Source: Actinomycetota bacterium (lineage in GTDB: Bacteria; Actinomycetota; Acidimicrobiia; Spongiisociales; ZC4RG35). Taken from it: a DNA stretch of 12,302 bases. The position numbers and the translations under genes were made by a program. Position 1 is the first letter of the stretch, and every line of letters starts with the position of its first letter. Of this stretch, positions 6,347 through 12,302 are shown one piece after another. Location of the stretch: the NCBI GenBank assembly GCA_022615295.1, contig JAKEHF010000067.1, forward strand, positions 1 to 12,302. Reading direction: 5' to 3'. The notes under the pieces were generated by a model. It was not told the DNA's origin. It saw nothing but the letters and a program-made list of their open reading frames with translations, and ran no database searches.

Positions 6347-8584
6347 ATGGCCCAGGGTGATCTCGAGGCTCCGCCCGGTCTCGAGGCCGTCTATCTCGTC
6401 GACGCCGCCACCGAGTTGGAGAGCCGGATCCTCTTCCGCTGGGTGCGACGAGCGACACGTCGCCAATCGGTCGTCGTCAGGATCGACTCTTCCCGTCGTC
6501 GTGGTGGCGGCGATCACGCCGCCCTGCATGCCCGTCTCGTGCCCGGGTCAGGGGATTATCTCGTGCCTTTGCGGGTGGTGTGGATGGCGCCGGTTCGCCG
6601 CGGGAGGAGGTCCGTCGACTGGCGGGACGTTTTCAAGCCCGGTGACCCCCGCGATCCGAGGGGTCTGCGCGCCCACTGGATACGCTTCTTTCACCCGTCG
6701 AGAGTGGTCCCGGTCGCCGGGCAGGGCGCCTCCGTGGCCGATCTCCTCGAGGCCCATGCAGCCGGCGACGAGATCGACGGTCTCGTCCCCTTCGTGACGA
6801 GACGAGCCTGGCGCGCCCTCGACGTCTGCGAGCGACGTCTCCTCGGCAACCGCTACAAGGTCCCCCGATTCGTCCCCGAGACCATCCTCTCCCGGCGAAG
6901 CTTCCACGAGTCCATCGAGGGCTATGCCGCCGCCGTCGGTGTCGACCCGGTGACGGCGAGGGAGCGGGCAGCCCGATATCTGAAGGAGATCGCCGCCACC
7001 CACAGCCCCTACGTCATAGACATAATCGCCAACGTCATCCACACCCTGTACAGACGGGGTTACGGGGCGATCCGATACCACGAGGAGCAGGTGGCGGCGG
7101 TGGCCGAGCTCGGTGAGGCCAATCCCGTGGTGTTCCTCCCTTCTCACAGGTCCAACCTCGATCGTCTCAGCCTGCAGTTCCTCCTCTGGGAGAACGACCT
7201 CCCCCCAAATCACACGGCCGGGGGAATCAACCTCGACTTCTTCCCGGTGGGCCCGTTGATGAGAAGGACCGGTGTCTTCTTCATCCGGCGCTCCTTCCGC
7301 GACAACGAGCTCTACAAGCTCGTCCTTCGGGCGTACATCGACTTCCTCATCGAGAAGCGCTTCCCCCTCGAGTGGTACATGGAGGGAGGGCGATCCCGAT
7401 CGGGGCGTCTCCTCCCGCCGCGTTTCGGGCTCCTCCACTACGTGGTCGACTCATTGCGGCGGGGCAAGGCCGACGACGTGATGCTCATCCCGGTCTCGAT
7501 CGTCTACGACCAGATCCAGGATGTCCCCGACTACACCAGAGAGGCCTTGGGAATGGCCAAGGAGAGGGAGTCCCTCCGATGGCTCGTCCGGTCCTGGCGC
7601 TCGTTGCAGCGTCGCTACGGCGACATCCACATACGTTTTGCCGAGCCGGTCTCGGTGGCCACCATCACCGGCGACATCGGAGGCGTCGACGAGCCCGCCA
7701 TCGCCCTCCAGAAGACGGCATTCGAGGTGATGCGTCGGATCGCCGGGGTGACGCCGGTGACCCCGACGGCGCTGGTCTCCATCGCCCTGCTCGCCGCCCG
7801 AGGGAAGGCGAAGACGGCCGGGGAGCTCGCGGACGGCTGCGCCACCTTGTCCCGGTTCCTAACCGCACGCGGCATAGAGATGACCGAGCCGGCCGATCTC
7901 TCCGATCCCGACGTGGTGCGTGTGATCCTCGCCCGGCTGGCGGACCACGGAGCGGTGTCCAGCCATGAGGCCTTGGGGAGGACCGTCCACTGGCTCGAGG
8001 AGACCCAGATGATCCAGCTCTCCTACTACCGCAACGTCGTCCTGCACTACTTCCTGCCCCGGGCCATCGCCGAGATTGCCCTCCGTCAGGGCCCAGGATC
8101 CTTCGACGAGGCCGCAGTCGGGCTGCAGGCCCTCCGCGACCTGCTCAAGTTCGAGTTCTTCTTCGCCGAGCGCGACCAGTTCGTCTCCGAGGTGTCCGCC
8201 GACATCTCGATCGACGTCCCCGGTTGGGAGCGTCTCCTCGACACCGCCGGCGCCGACGAGGTCTTGGCGAAGATGGGTGACCCGCTGGCCTACTGGGCGA
8301 TCCTTCCCATCCTCGATGCCTACCAGGTGGTCGGCGACGAGTTGGAGGCTCTGCACGGGGACTTCGACGAGAAGAGATTCCTCAAGGCCTGCCTGGCCAG
8401 GGCCCGGATGTACCGCATCGAGGAGCGACTGATTTCGGGGGAGAGCGCCAGCCAAGTGATGTTCAAGTCGGCCCTGGCCTTGGCTTCTAACCGGGGGCTC
8501 CTCGAAGGTGGACCGACAGAGGCCCGGCTCGGCTTCGCATTCGAGGTGCGTCGGGTCCGTCAGTCGGCCGCTTTCGGTCTCTGA
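6347..8584 (+). CDS. plsB: Glycerol-3-phosphate 1-O-acyltransferase (PlsB)
   Basis: A 745-residue membrane-associated acyltransferase, slightly shorter than E. coli PlsB (807) and mycobacterial PlsB2 (about 790). It makes lysophosphatidate from glycerol-3-phosphate and acyl-CoA or acyl-ACP, the first committed step of phospholipid and triacylglycerol synthesis. All four blocks are present: I, H267-RSNL-D272 (catalytic HX4D); II, GVFFIRRSF at 309-317; III, EGGRSRSG at 346-353 (glycerol-3-phosphate binding); IV, VMLIPVSIVYD at 378-388. The stretch AGGINLDFFPVGPLMRR at 291-307 is characteristic of PlsB rather than PlsC. An N-terminal region of about 250 residues precedes the acyltransferase domain and a helical C-terminal region follows, as in actinobacterial PlsB. 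The ATG at 6347 is preferred because GLEAVYLVDA follows soon after, similar to the N-terminal strand of homologues; no clear Shine-Dalgarno precedes it. Its 3' end overlaps the convergent membrane-protein gene by 25 bp. Confidence 0.93.
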   Translation: MAQGDLEAPPGLEAVYLVDAATELESRILFRWVRRATRRQSVVVRIDSSRRRGGGDHAALHARLVPGSGDYLVPLRVVWMAPVRRGRRSVDWRDVFKPGDPRDPRGLRAHWIRFFHPSRVVPVAGQGASVADLLEAHAAGDEIDGLVPFVTRRAWRALDVCERRLLGNRYKVPRFVPETILSRRSFHESIEGYAAAVGVDPVTARERAARYLKEIAATHSPYVIDIIANVIHTLYRRGYGAIRYHEEQVAAVAELGEANPVVFLPSHRSNLDRLSLQFLLWENDLPPNHTAGGINLDFFPVGPLMRRTGVFFIRRSFRDNELYKLVLRAYIDFLIEKRFPLEWYMEGGRSRSGRLLPPRFGLLHYVVDSLRRGKADDVMLIPVSIVYDQIQDVPDYTREALGMAKERESLRWLVRSWRSLQRRYGDIHIRFAEPVSVATITGDIGGVDEPAIALQKTAFEVMRRIAGVTPVTPTALVSIALLAARGKAKTAGELADGCATLSRFLTARGIEMTEPADLSDPDVVRVILARLADHGAVSSHEALGRTVHWLEETQMIQLSYYRNVVLHYFLPRAIAEIALRQGPGSFDEAAVGLQALRDLLKFEFFFAERDQFVSEVSADISIDVPGWERLLDTAGADEVLAKMGDPLAYWAILPILDAYQVVGDELEALHGDFDEKRFLKACLARARMYRIEERLISGESASQVMFKSALALASNRGLLEGGPTEARLGFAFEVRRVRQSAAFGL

Positions 8585-9051
8585 GGCTTCTTCGGGGCGA
8601 GACGACGCTTGGCGTCCTCGATCATTTCCGCAGACGACCGTGGCCGAGAGCCAGTCGTCGGGGGTCGGGGGGTCGGTGGCGGCTCGGTCGATACCGGGAT
8701 CGCCGGCTCCGCGGGTGCCGACGGGGGCGCCGGTCTCTCTGCGGGTATCGGTGCCGTCCGCTCCACGGGTCGCGGGCTCTCCACGGGTGGGGGCGTTGAC
8801 CGTGGTCGCTCCTGCGGGAATGGCGGGATCCCCCGTTGCGGTGGCGACGGTTGGGGGATCTCTGCCCGACGCCCCCTTCGGTTCAGCGCCCTGCCCACGA
8901 AGATGAGCACGATGGGGAGGAGGATGGCGTCCTCGAGGAACCCCGGAATCCTCCACCCGAGAACGTTGGAGGCCACGATCAGGGCGAGGATCACGATCCC
9001 GAGGGCGATCAGCGCCGACCCCGGTCGTCTCCGCGGCTGGTCGTTCAACAT
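8560..9051 (-). CDS. Small two-segment membrane protein with proline-rich tail, last gene of ABC exporter operon
   Basis: I do not recognise this 163-residue protein. Residues 12-29 and 38-54 are hydrophobic helices joined by a short turn (NVLGWRIPGFLED). The basic N-terminus (PRRRP) and the RALNRRGRR just after the second helix put both ends in the cytoplasm by the positive-inside rule. Residues 66-138 are low-complexity, with 28 prolines in 73 positions mixed with Arg, Glu, Ser and Ala, including two PPP runs (87-89, 124-126) that would normally need EF-P. The C-terminus is a short charged helix (AEMIEDAKRRLAPKK) with several lysines. The helical hairpin loosely resembles the LiaI/LiaF-type membrane region, but I would not assign it there. 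The start is the ATG sharing one base with the permease stop (TGATG), with GAGGAG 9 nt upstream; the frame extends further but only through permease sequence. Coupling suggests an accessory or scaffold role for the exporter (inference). Confidence 0.72.
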   Translation of the reverse strand: MLNDQPRRRPGSALIALGIVILALIVASNVLGWRIPGFLEDAILLPIVLIFVGRALNRRGRRAEIPQPSPPQRGIPPFPQERPRSTPPPVESPRPVERTAPIPAERPAPPSAPAEPAIPVSTEPPPTPRPPTTGSRPRSSAEMIEDAKRRLAPKKPQRPKAAD

Positions 9052-10220
9052 CAGCCAGGACTCCTCGTTATGGCCACCCGAAGGCGCCAGGTGGCCAGGG
9101 CGAGGAGGACGGCGGCATAGAGGGTGAGCACCCCGATTTGGGGCAGGATGTCGACGACCGTGCCGCCACGTCGGACCAGCTCGGCGAAGGCATCGATGGC
9201 CCAGGCGTGGGGGGTGATGAGGGCGACACGCTGCAACGTGGGCGAGAAGAGCTCGATCGGGACCATGGCGCCGCCAAGCGCCGCCAGGGCCAGGCTGAGC
9301 ACCACGGCCACCCCACCAGCCTGCTGCTCGTTCCTGAAGACCGAGCCCATGAGCATTGCCGCGCCCGACCCGACGGCGCACACCGCCACCAGGACGAGGG
9401 CGGCCCCCAACGGGTCGCCCCAGTTGACCCCGAAGGCGACGAGGGTCACCACCATGATGTAGAGACCCTGGACGAGACCTGTTCCGAACCGTCCCAACGA
9501 CTCCCCGAGGAGGATCGACCCAACCGAGGTCGGCGTGGACAGCATCCGCCTGCTGATACCGAGCTGACGGGTGAGGATGAGCGCCGCCGAGCCGGACAGG
9601 GCGGTGACGAAGATGAAGAGAACGAGTTGCTGCGACGCTCCCAGGTCGAACCGTCCCAGAGTGTCGGGAAACAGCGCCTCGCCGACGGTGCTGACCGCCA
9701 CCCCCACCCCAGGGTCGTCCTCGGCGGCGGACTGGGCACCCACCAGGGCATCGTCGAACGACTGGCCGGTCTGGTCGGCGGCGTAGCCCGCCGCCCCCAC
9801 GGGCTTCATCACCTCGGCGACCGCAGCGCCGATGACCGACTGGAGCTGGGCCCCGAAGCCGTCCGGGCGCACCATGAAGGCGATTTCGACCTCGGCCCCT
9901 GTCGCCGCGGTCTCGTCCATGCCTGCTGGGAGGAAGACACCGGCGTTGACGTATCCGCGCTCCACGGCACGCGTGAGTTCGTCACGGTCACCATAGAGCC
10001 GGGTCTCTATCGACTCCTCCACATCGAGACGGTCCACCACGGCCTCCGAGATCCGACCCCCCTCGGCGATGGTGACCCCGACGACAGGGAGCACTCCCCC
10101 GCCGAACTGGGCCCCGATGAGCAGGATGAGGGCGATAGGGAAGATGAAGACGAAGAAGATGTTCGATCGCTCCCTGATGAGCCGTTTCAGGTTCGCCCCG
10201 GCGATCGCCAAGGCCTTCAT
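9051..10220 (-). CDS. ABC-2 type exporter permease, second subunit
   Basis: A 389-residue membrane protein with the layout of the ABC-2 permease family (one N-terminal helix, a large extracytoplasmic domain, then a cluster of helices). Hydrophobic segments lie at about 20-38, 196-217, 236-264, 270-292, 300-323 and 362-380. The N-terminus MKALAIAGANLKRLIRERSN is the amphipathic lead-in usual for the family, and TPHAW at 336-340 near the last helix is shared with the other permease. It lacks the E-x-x-x-G-T-L-x-x-L segment found between helices 2 and 3 of its partner, where it reads LTRQLGISRRMLSTP. It should pair with the upstream permease to form a heterodimeric pore driven by the ATPase. The start is the ATG in a 4-bp ATGA overlap with the preceding gene, backed by a strong AAGGAGG. 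The substrate cannot be read from sequence; lipids, drugs or peptides are all possible. Confidence 0.85.
   Translation of the reverse strand: MKALAIAGANLKRLIRERSNIFFVFIFPIALILLIGAQFGGGVLPVVGVTIAEGGRISEAVVDRLDVEESIETRLYGDRDELTRAVERGYVNAGVFLPAGMDETAATGAEVEIAFMVRPDGFGAQLQSVIGAAVAEVMKPVGAAGYAADQTGQSFDDALVGAQSAAEDDPGVGVAVSTVGEALFPDTLGRFDLGASQQLVLFIFVTALSGSAALILTRQLGISRRMLSTPTSVGSILLGESLGRFGTGLVQGLYIMVVTLVAFGVNWGDPLGAALVLVAVCAVGSGAAMLMGSVFRNEQQAGGVAVVLSLALAALGGAMVPIELFSPTLQRVALITPHAWAIDAFAELVRRGGTVVDILPQIGVLTLYAAVLLALATWRLRVAITRSPG
9061..9066 (-). promoter_or_regulatory. Shine-Dalgarno site for the small membrane protein
   Basis: GAGGAG on the minus strand, 9 nt before the ATG at 9051 and inside the 3' end of the upstream permease gene. 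It decides the start of the 163-residue protein against longer in-frame extensions. Confidence 0.65.
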
Positions 10221-11395
10221 CGGCTCAACCTCCTTCGCATCGCCGCCCAGCCGATCGTCCCGGCCACGAGGGCAAAGACGGCAAGGGCCGCGGCGGAGGG
10301 CAGGGCGCCGGTCCATGACCCCCCACCGGCGATGTCGCCGAGACCCCTGAGGAACCAGGCGTGGGGGGTGGCATAGGTGAGACGGGAGACCAGATCGTCG
10401 CCCTGGCCCAACGGGAAGAAGACCCCGCCGAGGAGACCGAGGGTCACCGCGATGATCGAGCCGAGGTTCTGGGCGCCCTCGGGGGTCCGGGCGACGGCGG
10501 CCACCAGACCCATGAGCCCCGTGCCGGCGGCGACCGCGGCGACGACGAGGAGAGCCACCCCCAAGGCCGGGCCCCAGTCCGCCGACATGATGAGGGTTGT
10601 GGCCACGACCAGCACTCCGAGTGAGAACACGCCGAGAGCCAAGGAAAGCAGAGCCTTCCCCATGACCACCGACCATCGGGAGATCGGCGCGGCAAACAGC
10701 CGGGGCAGGGTCCCGTCCCGCTCCTCCTCGAGCAGGCCCACCACCCCGAACTGGACGGTGAAGAACACGAAGAAGATCGCCATCCCGGCGGCGTAGTAGG
10801 TGGTGGCGTCGAGAAGACGGGTGTCCGCCGACAGGTCGCTCAGGCTGTAGCTGAACGCCGATGCGGACGGGTCGTCGAGTGAGTCGACGAACTCCGGGGT
10901 GGGGAGTACCCCGCTGAGCTGGGCGGTGGTCAGGATCGCCAACCGGGTGGTCTCGATCCCGGTGGCGAACTGATCGGCGATCGAGGCCGCGATCTGTGTC
11001 GCCGTCGGAGCGTCGATATCCCCAACGACACCAATCTCCGGGCTCCCCATGGCCACGTCGGCGCCGAAGCCGGTGGGGATCACGTAGAAAGCGTCGATCT
11101 CACTGTCTGACAGGGAGGTCTCCGCGGTCTGGGTGTCCCCGAACGTGCGCAGACTGAGGACCTCCTCCTCGTCGAGGTCCTCCAACACGGCCGTGAAGGC
11201 CTCGGACACCTCCGAGGCGTCGAGATCAACCACTCCGTACTCCAGGCTGAGACCACCGCTCGCCACCGCTCCACCGAAGATGAGGTTGAAGATGAAGGCC
11301 AGCGTCAACGGGGCAAGGACCCCGATGATGGCCACGGAGCGGTCGCGGACCCTGAGCCTCAGGTCCTTTCCTGCGATCCGGAATGCGGCGGGCAC
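10217..11395 (-). CDS. ABC-2 type exporter permease, first subunit
   Basis: A 392-residue permease starting at GTG 11395, 2 bp after the ATPase stop. FRIAGKDLRLRVRDRS at the N-terminus is the typical cytoplasmic lead-in of this family. Hydrophobic segments lie at about 21-41, 199-221, 245-270, 277-301, 312-329 and 366-386. The region 50-198 is a large, acidic extracytoplasmic domain with patterns common to ABC-2 permeases: EYGVVDLDAS near 52, DAFYVIPTGFGADV at 101-114 and VVGDIDAPTA near 123. Between helices 2 and 3, E223-EERDGTLPRLFAAPISR (ending at 240) is the conserved coupling segment that contacts the ATPase in this family. It overlaps the second permease by 4 bp. It should form the membrane pore with that subunit and export a substrate that cannot be named from sequence. 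The GTG start is supported by the gap and the N-terminal pattern, while the ribosome binding site is weak. Confidence 0.86.
   Translation of the reverse strand: MPAAFRIAGKDLRLRVRDRSVAIIGVLAPLTLAFIFNLIFGGAVASGGLSLEYGVVDLDASEVSEAFTAVLEDLDEEEVLSLRTFGDTQTAETSLSDSEIDAFYVIPTGFGADVAMGSPEIGVVGDIDAPTATQIAASIADQFATGIETTRLAILTTAQLSGVLPTPEFVDSLDDPSASAFSYSLSDLSADTRLLDATTYYAAGMAIFFVFFTVQFGVVGLLEEERDGTLPRLFAAPISRWSVVMGKALLSLALGVFSLGVLVVATTLIMSADWGPALGVALLVVAAVAAGTGLMGLVAAVARTPEGAQNLGSIIAVTLGLLGGVFFPLGQGDDLVSRLTYATPHAWFLRGLGDIAGGGSWTGALPSAAALAVFALVAGTIGWAAMRRRLSR
10229..10235 (-). promoter_or_regulatory. Shine-Dalgarno site for the second permease
   Basis: AAGGAGG on the minus strand, 8 nt before the ATG at 10220 and inside the 3' end of the first permease gene. 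It is the strongest ribosome binding site seen in the window and fixes the start of the 389-residue permease, although the frame stays open upstream. Confidence 0.8.
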
Positions 11396-11397
11396 GA

Positions 11398-12302
11398 TCA
11401 GTCCCGGAGGGCCTTGCCGGTGAGATGGAGGAACACCGCCTCCAGGTTGGGCTCGATCACCTGAACCCCGCTGATGCTGCCCCCCGCGGCGGTGACCCGG
11501 GCCAGGAGGTCCGGGAGGATGGAACCGGCGTTGTCGACGAGGACCTCGATGCTGTGGTCGCCGGCGGACACCCCTGAAACCCCAGGGAGACCCTCGAGGG
11601 CCGGGGCGGCCGATCGGATGTCACCTGTCATCGAGACCCGGTCCTTCTCACCGACCAGCGAGACGAGCTCACGACGGGTGCCCTCTGCCTTGATCTTGCC
11701 CTCGTCGATGATGGCCACCCGGTCGCAGAGCCGCTCCGCCTCTTCCATGTAGTGGGTCGTGTAGAGGACCGCCATCCCCTCGCTAGAGAGCCGCTCGACC
11801 GACTCGAGGATGGCGTTGCGGGACTGAGGGTCGACGCCGACCGTGGGCTCGTCGAGGATCAGCAATCGGGGAGTGTGGAGCAACCCGATACCGATGTTGA
11901 GACGGCGCTTCATGCCCCCGGAGAACTCCTTCGTCAGGTCGTCGGCGCGGTCGGCGAGACCTATCACGCCGAGCACCTCGTCCACCCGGGAATCGAGACG
12001 TGCCCCATCCAGGTCGTAGAGGCGGGCGAAGAAACGCAGGTTCTCCCGGGCGGTCAGGTCGGGATAGATGGCCAGGTCCTGGGGTACGAGACCGATGGCC
12101 GCCTTGCCCTTGGTGGACCTTGGGGAGATCTTCTCCCCGGCCACCTCCACAGTGCCGGCGTCCCTCTCCAGAAGACCGGCGACCATCGAGATCGAGGTCG
12201 TCTTCCCAGCGCCATTCGGGCCGAGGAGCCCGAACGTCTCCCCTTCCGCTATCGAGAAGCTGACCCCGTCGACCGCCACCAGCTGGTCGAACCTCTTCAC
12301 CA
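11398..12302 (-). CDS. ABC exporter ATP-binding protein (DrrA/NatA-like), 5' end outside window
   Basis: About 300 residues are visible. Numbering from the GTG codon at 12300: Walker A GPNGAGKT at 27-34, Q-loop Q74 (LVPQDLAIYP), signature FSGGMKRR at 126-133, Walker B LLILDEP at 146-152, D-loop around 155-157 and switch H183 (TTHYMEEAERL). All catalytic elements are intact. The C-terminal extension after residue 205 ends in PNLEAVFLHLTGKALRD, the VFLxLTG tail of DrrA/NatA-type ATPases that work with ABC-2 permeases. The visible N-terminus VKRFDQLVAVDGVSF normally follows about ten more residues beginning with a strand and Leu, so the true start is probably just beyond the right edge and the GTG at 12300 is more likely an internal Val. 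It is the first visible gene of the exporter operon, 2 bp ahead of the permease, and supplies energy for export from the cytoplasm. Confidence 0.92.
   Translation of the reverse strand, partial: VKRFDQLVAVDGVSFSIAEGETFGLLGPNGAGKTTSISMVAGLLERDAGTVEVAGEKISPRSTKGKAAIGLVPQDLAIYPDLTARENLRFFARLYDLDGARLDSRVDEVLGVIGLADRADDLTKEFSGGMKRRLNIGIGLLHTPRLLILDEPTVGVDPQSRNAILESVERLSSEGMAVLYTTHYMEEAERLCDRVAIIDEGKIKAEGTRRELVSLVGEKDRVSMTGDIRSAAPALEGLPGVSGVSAGDHSIEVLVDNAGSILPDLLARVTAAGGSISGVQVIEPNLEAVFLHLTGKALRD

Noticed and set aside
6318..6458. Longer N-terminus for dtd
   Set aside because: The added part is Arg/Pro/Gly-rich, overlaps plsB, and DTD proteins begin with the MRIVAQR-type sequence at 6317.
8660..8680. 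G-rich run on the plus strand resembling a G-quadruplex
   Set aside because: Runs of five and six G are explained by proline codons of the minus-strand tail; four well-spaced G3 tracts are not present.
7859..8956. A 365-codon minus-strand frame across the plsB end
   Set aside because: It is antisense to plsB and in a different frame from the small membrane protein, with no recognisable domain.
9052..9381. Longer N-terminus for the small proline-rich membrane protein
   Set aside because: It reads permease DNA out of frame (Arg/His/Gly-rich), and the ATG at 9051 has its own ribosome site and stop-start overlap.
9138..10376. A 412-codon plus-strand frame opposite the permeases
   Set aside because: It is highly charged and low-complexity (Asp/Glu/Gly/Arg/His), the usual complement of hydrophobic GC-rich codons, and has no motif.
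10221..10676. Longer N-terminus for the second permease
   Set aside because: The extension lies in the first permease gene, has no membrane character, and a strong AAGGAGG precedes the ATG at 10220.
1..12302. Signs of a defence island, prophage, CRISPR or mobile element
   Set aside because: Although helicase-nuclease genes occur in defence loci, here they match the AdnAB repair type with housekeeping neighbours; I saw no direct repeats, integrase, transposase or compositional break.

Overview
The window is a compact, very GC-rich bacterial chromosome segment with nine protein genes (two cut by the window edges) and no gene-free stretch longer than 29 bp. The content points to an actinobacterium: a tandem pair of UvrD-type helicases that each end in a RecB-like nuclease (AdnA/AdnB type), an actinobacterial-style PlsB, and strong use of C/G at third codon positions. 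The class cannot be fixed from sequence alone; a deep-branching lineage such as Acidimicrobiia is a guess.

Plus-strand block, 1-5884: the 3' three quarters of an AdnA-like helicase-nuclease, a complete AdnB-like helicase-nuclease and a PlsY-like membrane acyltransferase. Consecutive genes overlap by 4 bp (ATGA) at both junctions, so the three are probably co-transcribed and translationally coupled. The first two would form a heterodimeric machine that unwinds and trims DNA double-strand ends for recombination. The third belongs to the family that acylates glycerol-3-phosphate at the membrane, but two of its three family motifs are altered.

Middle, 5862-8584: a minus-strand D-aminoacyl-tRNA deacylase (dtd) whose 3' end overlaps that of plsY by 23 bp, and, divergent from it across 29 bp, a plus-strand PlsB glycerol-3-phosphate acyltransferase with all four acyltransferase blocks. 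Two unrelated types of enzyme for the first step of phospholipid synthesis therefore lie within about 3.3 kb.

Minus-strand block, 8560-12302: an ABC-2 type exporter operon transcribed from the right edge leftward: ATPase (5' end outside the window), two non-identical permeases, and a small protein with two membrane segments and a proline-rich tail. Junctions are a 2 bp gap, a 4 bp overlap and a 1 bp overlap. The last gene overlaps the 3' end of plsB tail-to-tail by 25 bp.

I saw no tRNA, rRNA, CRISPR array, insertion sequence, prophage or integration site, and no convincing Rho-independent terminator. Most of the window is ordinary housekeeping and transport. The points most worth a second look are the altered PlsY-like protein, its coupling to a DNA-repair motor, and the uncharacterised proline-rich partner at the end of the exporter operon.
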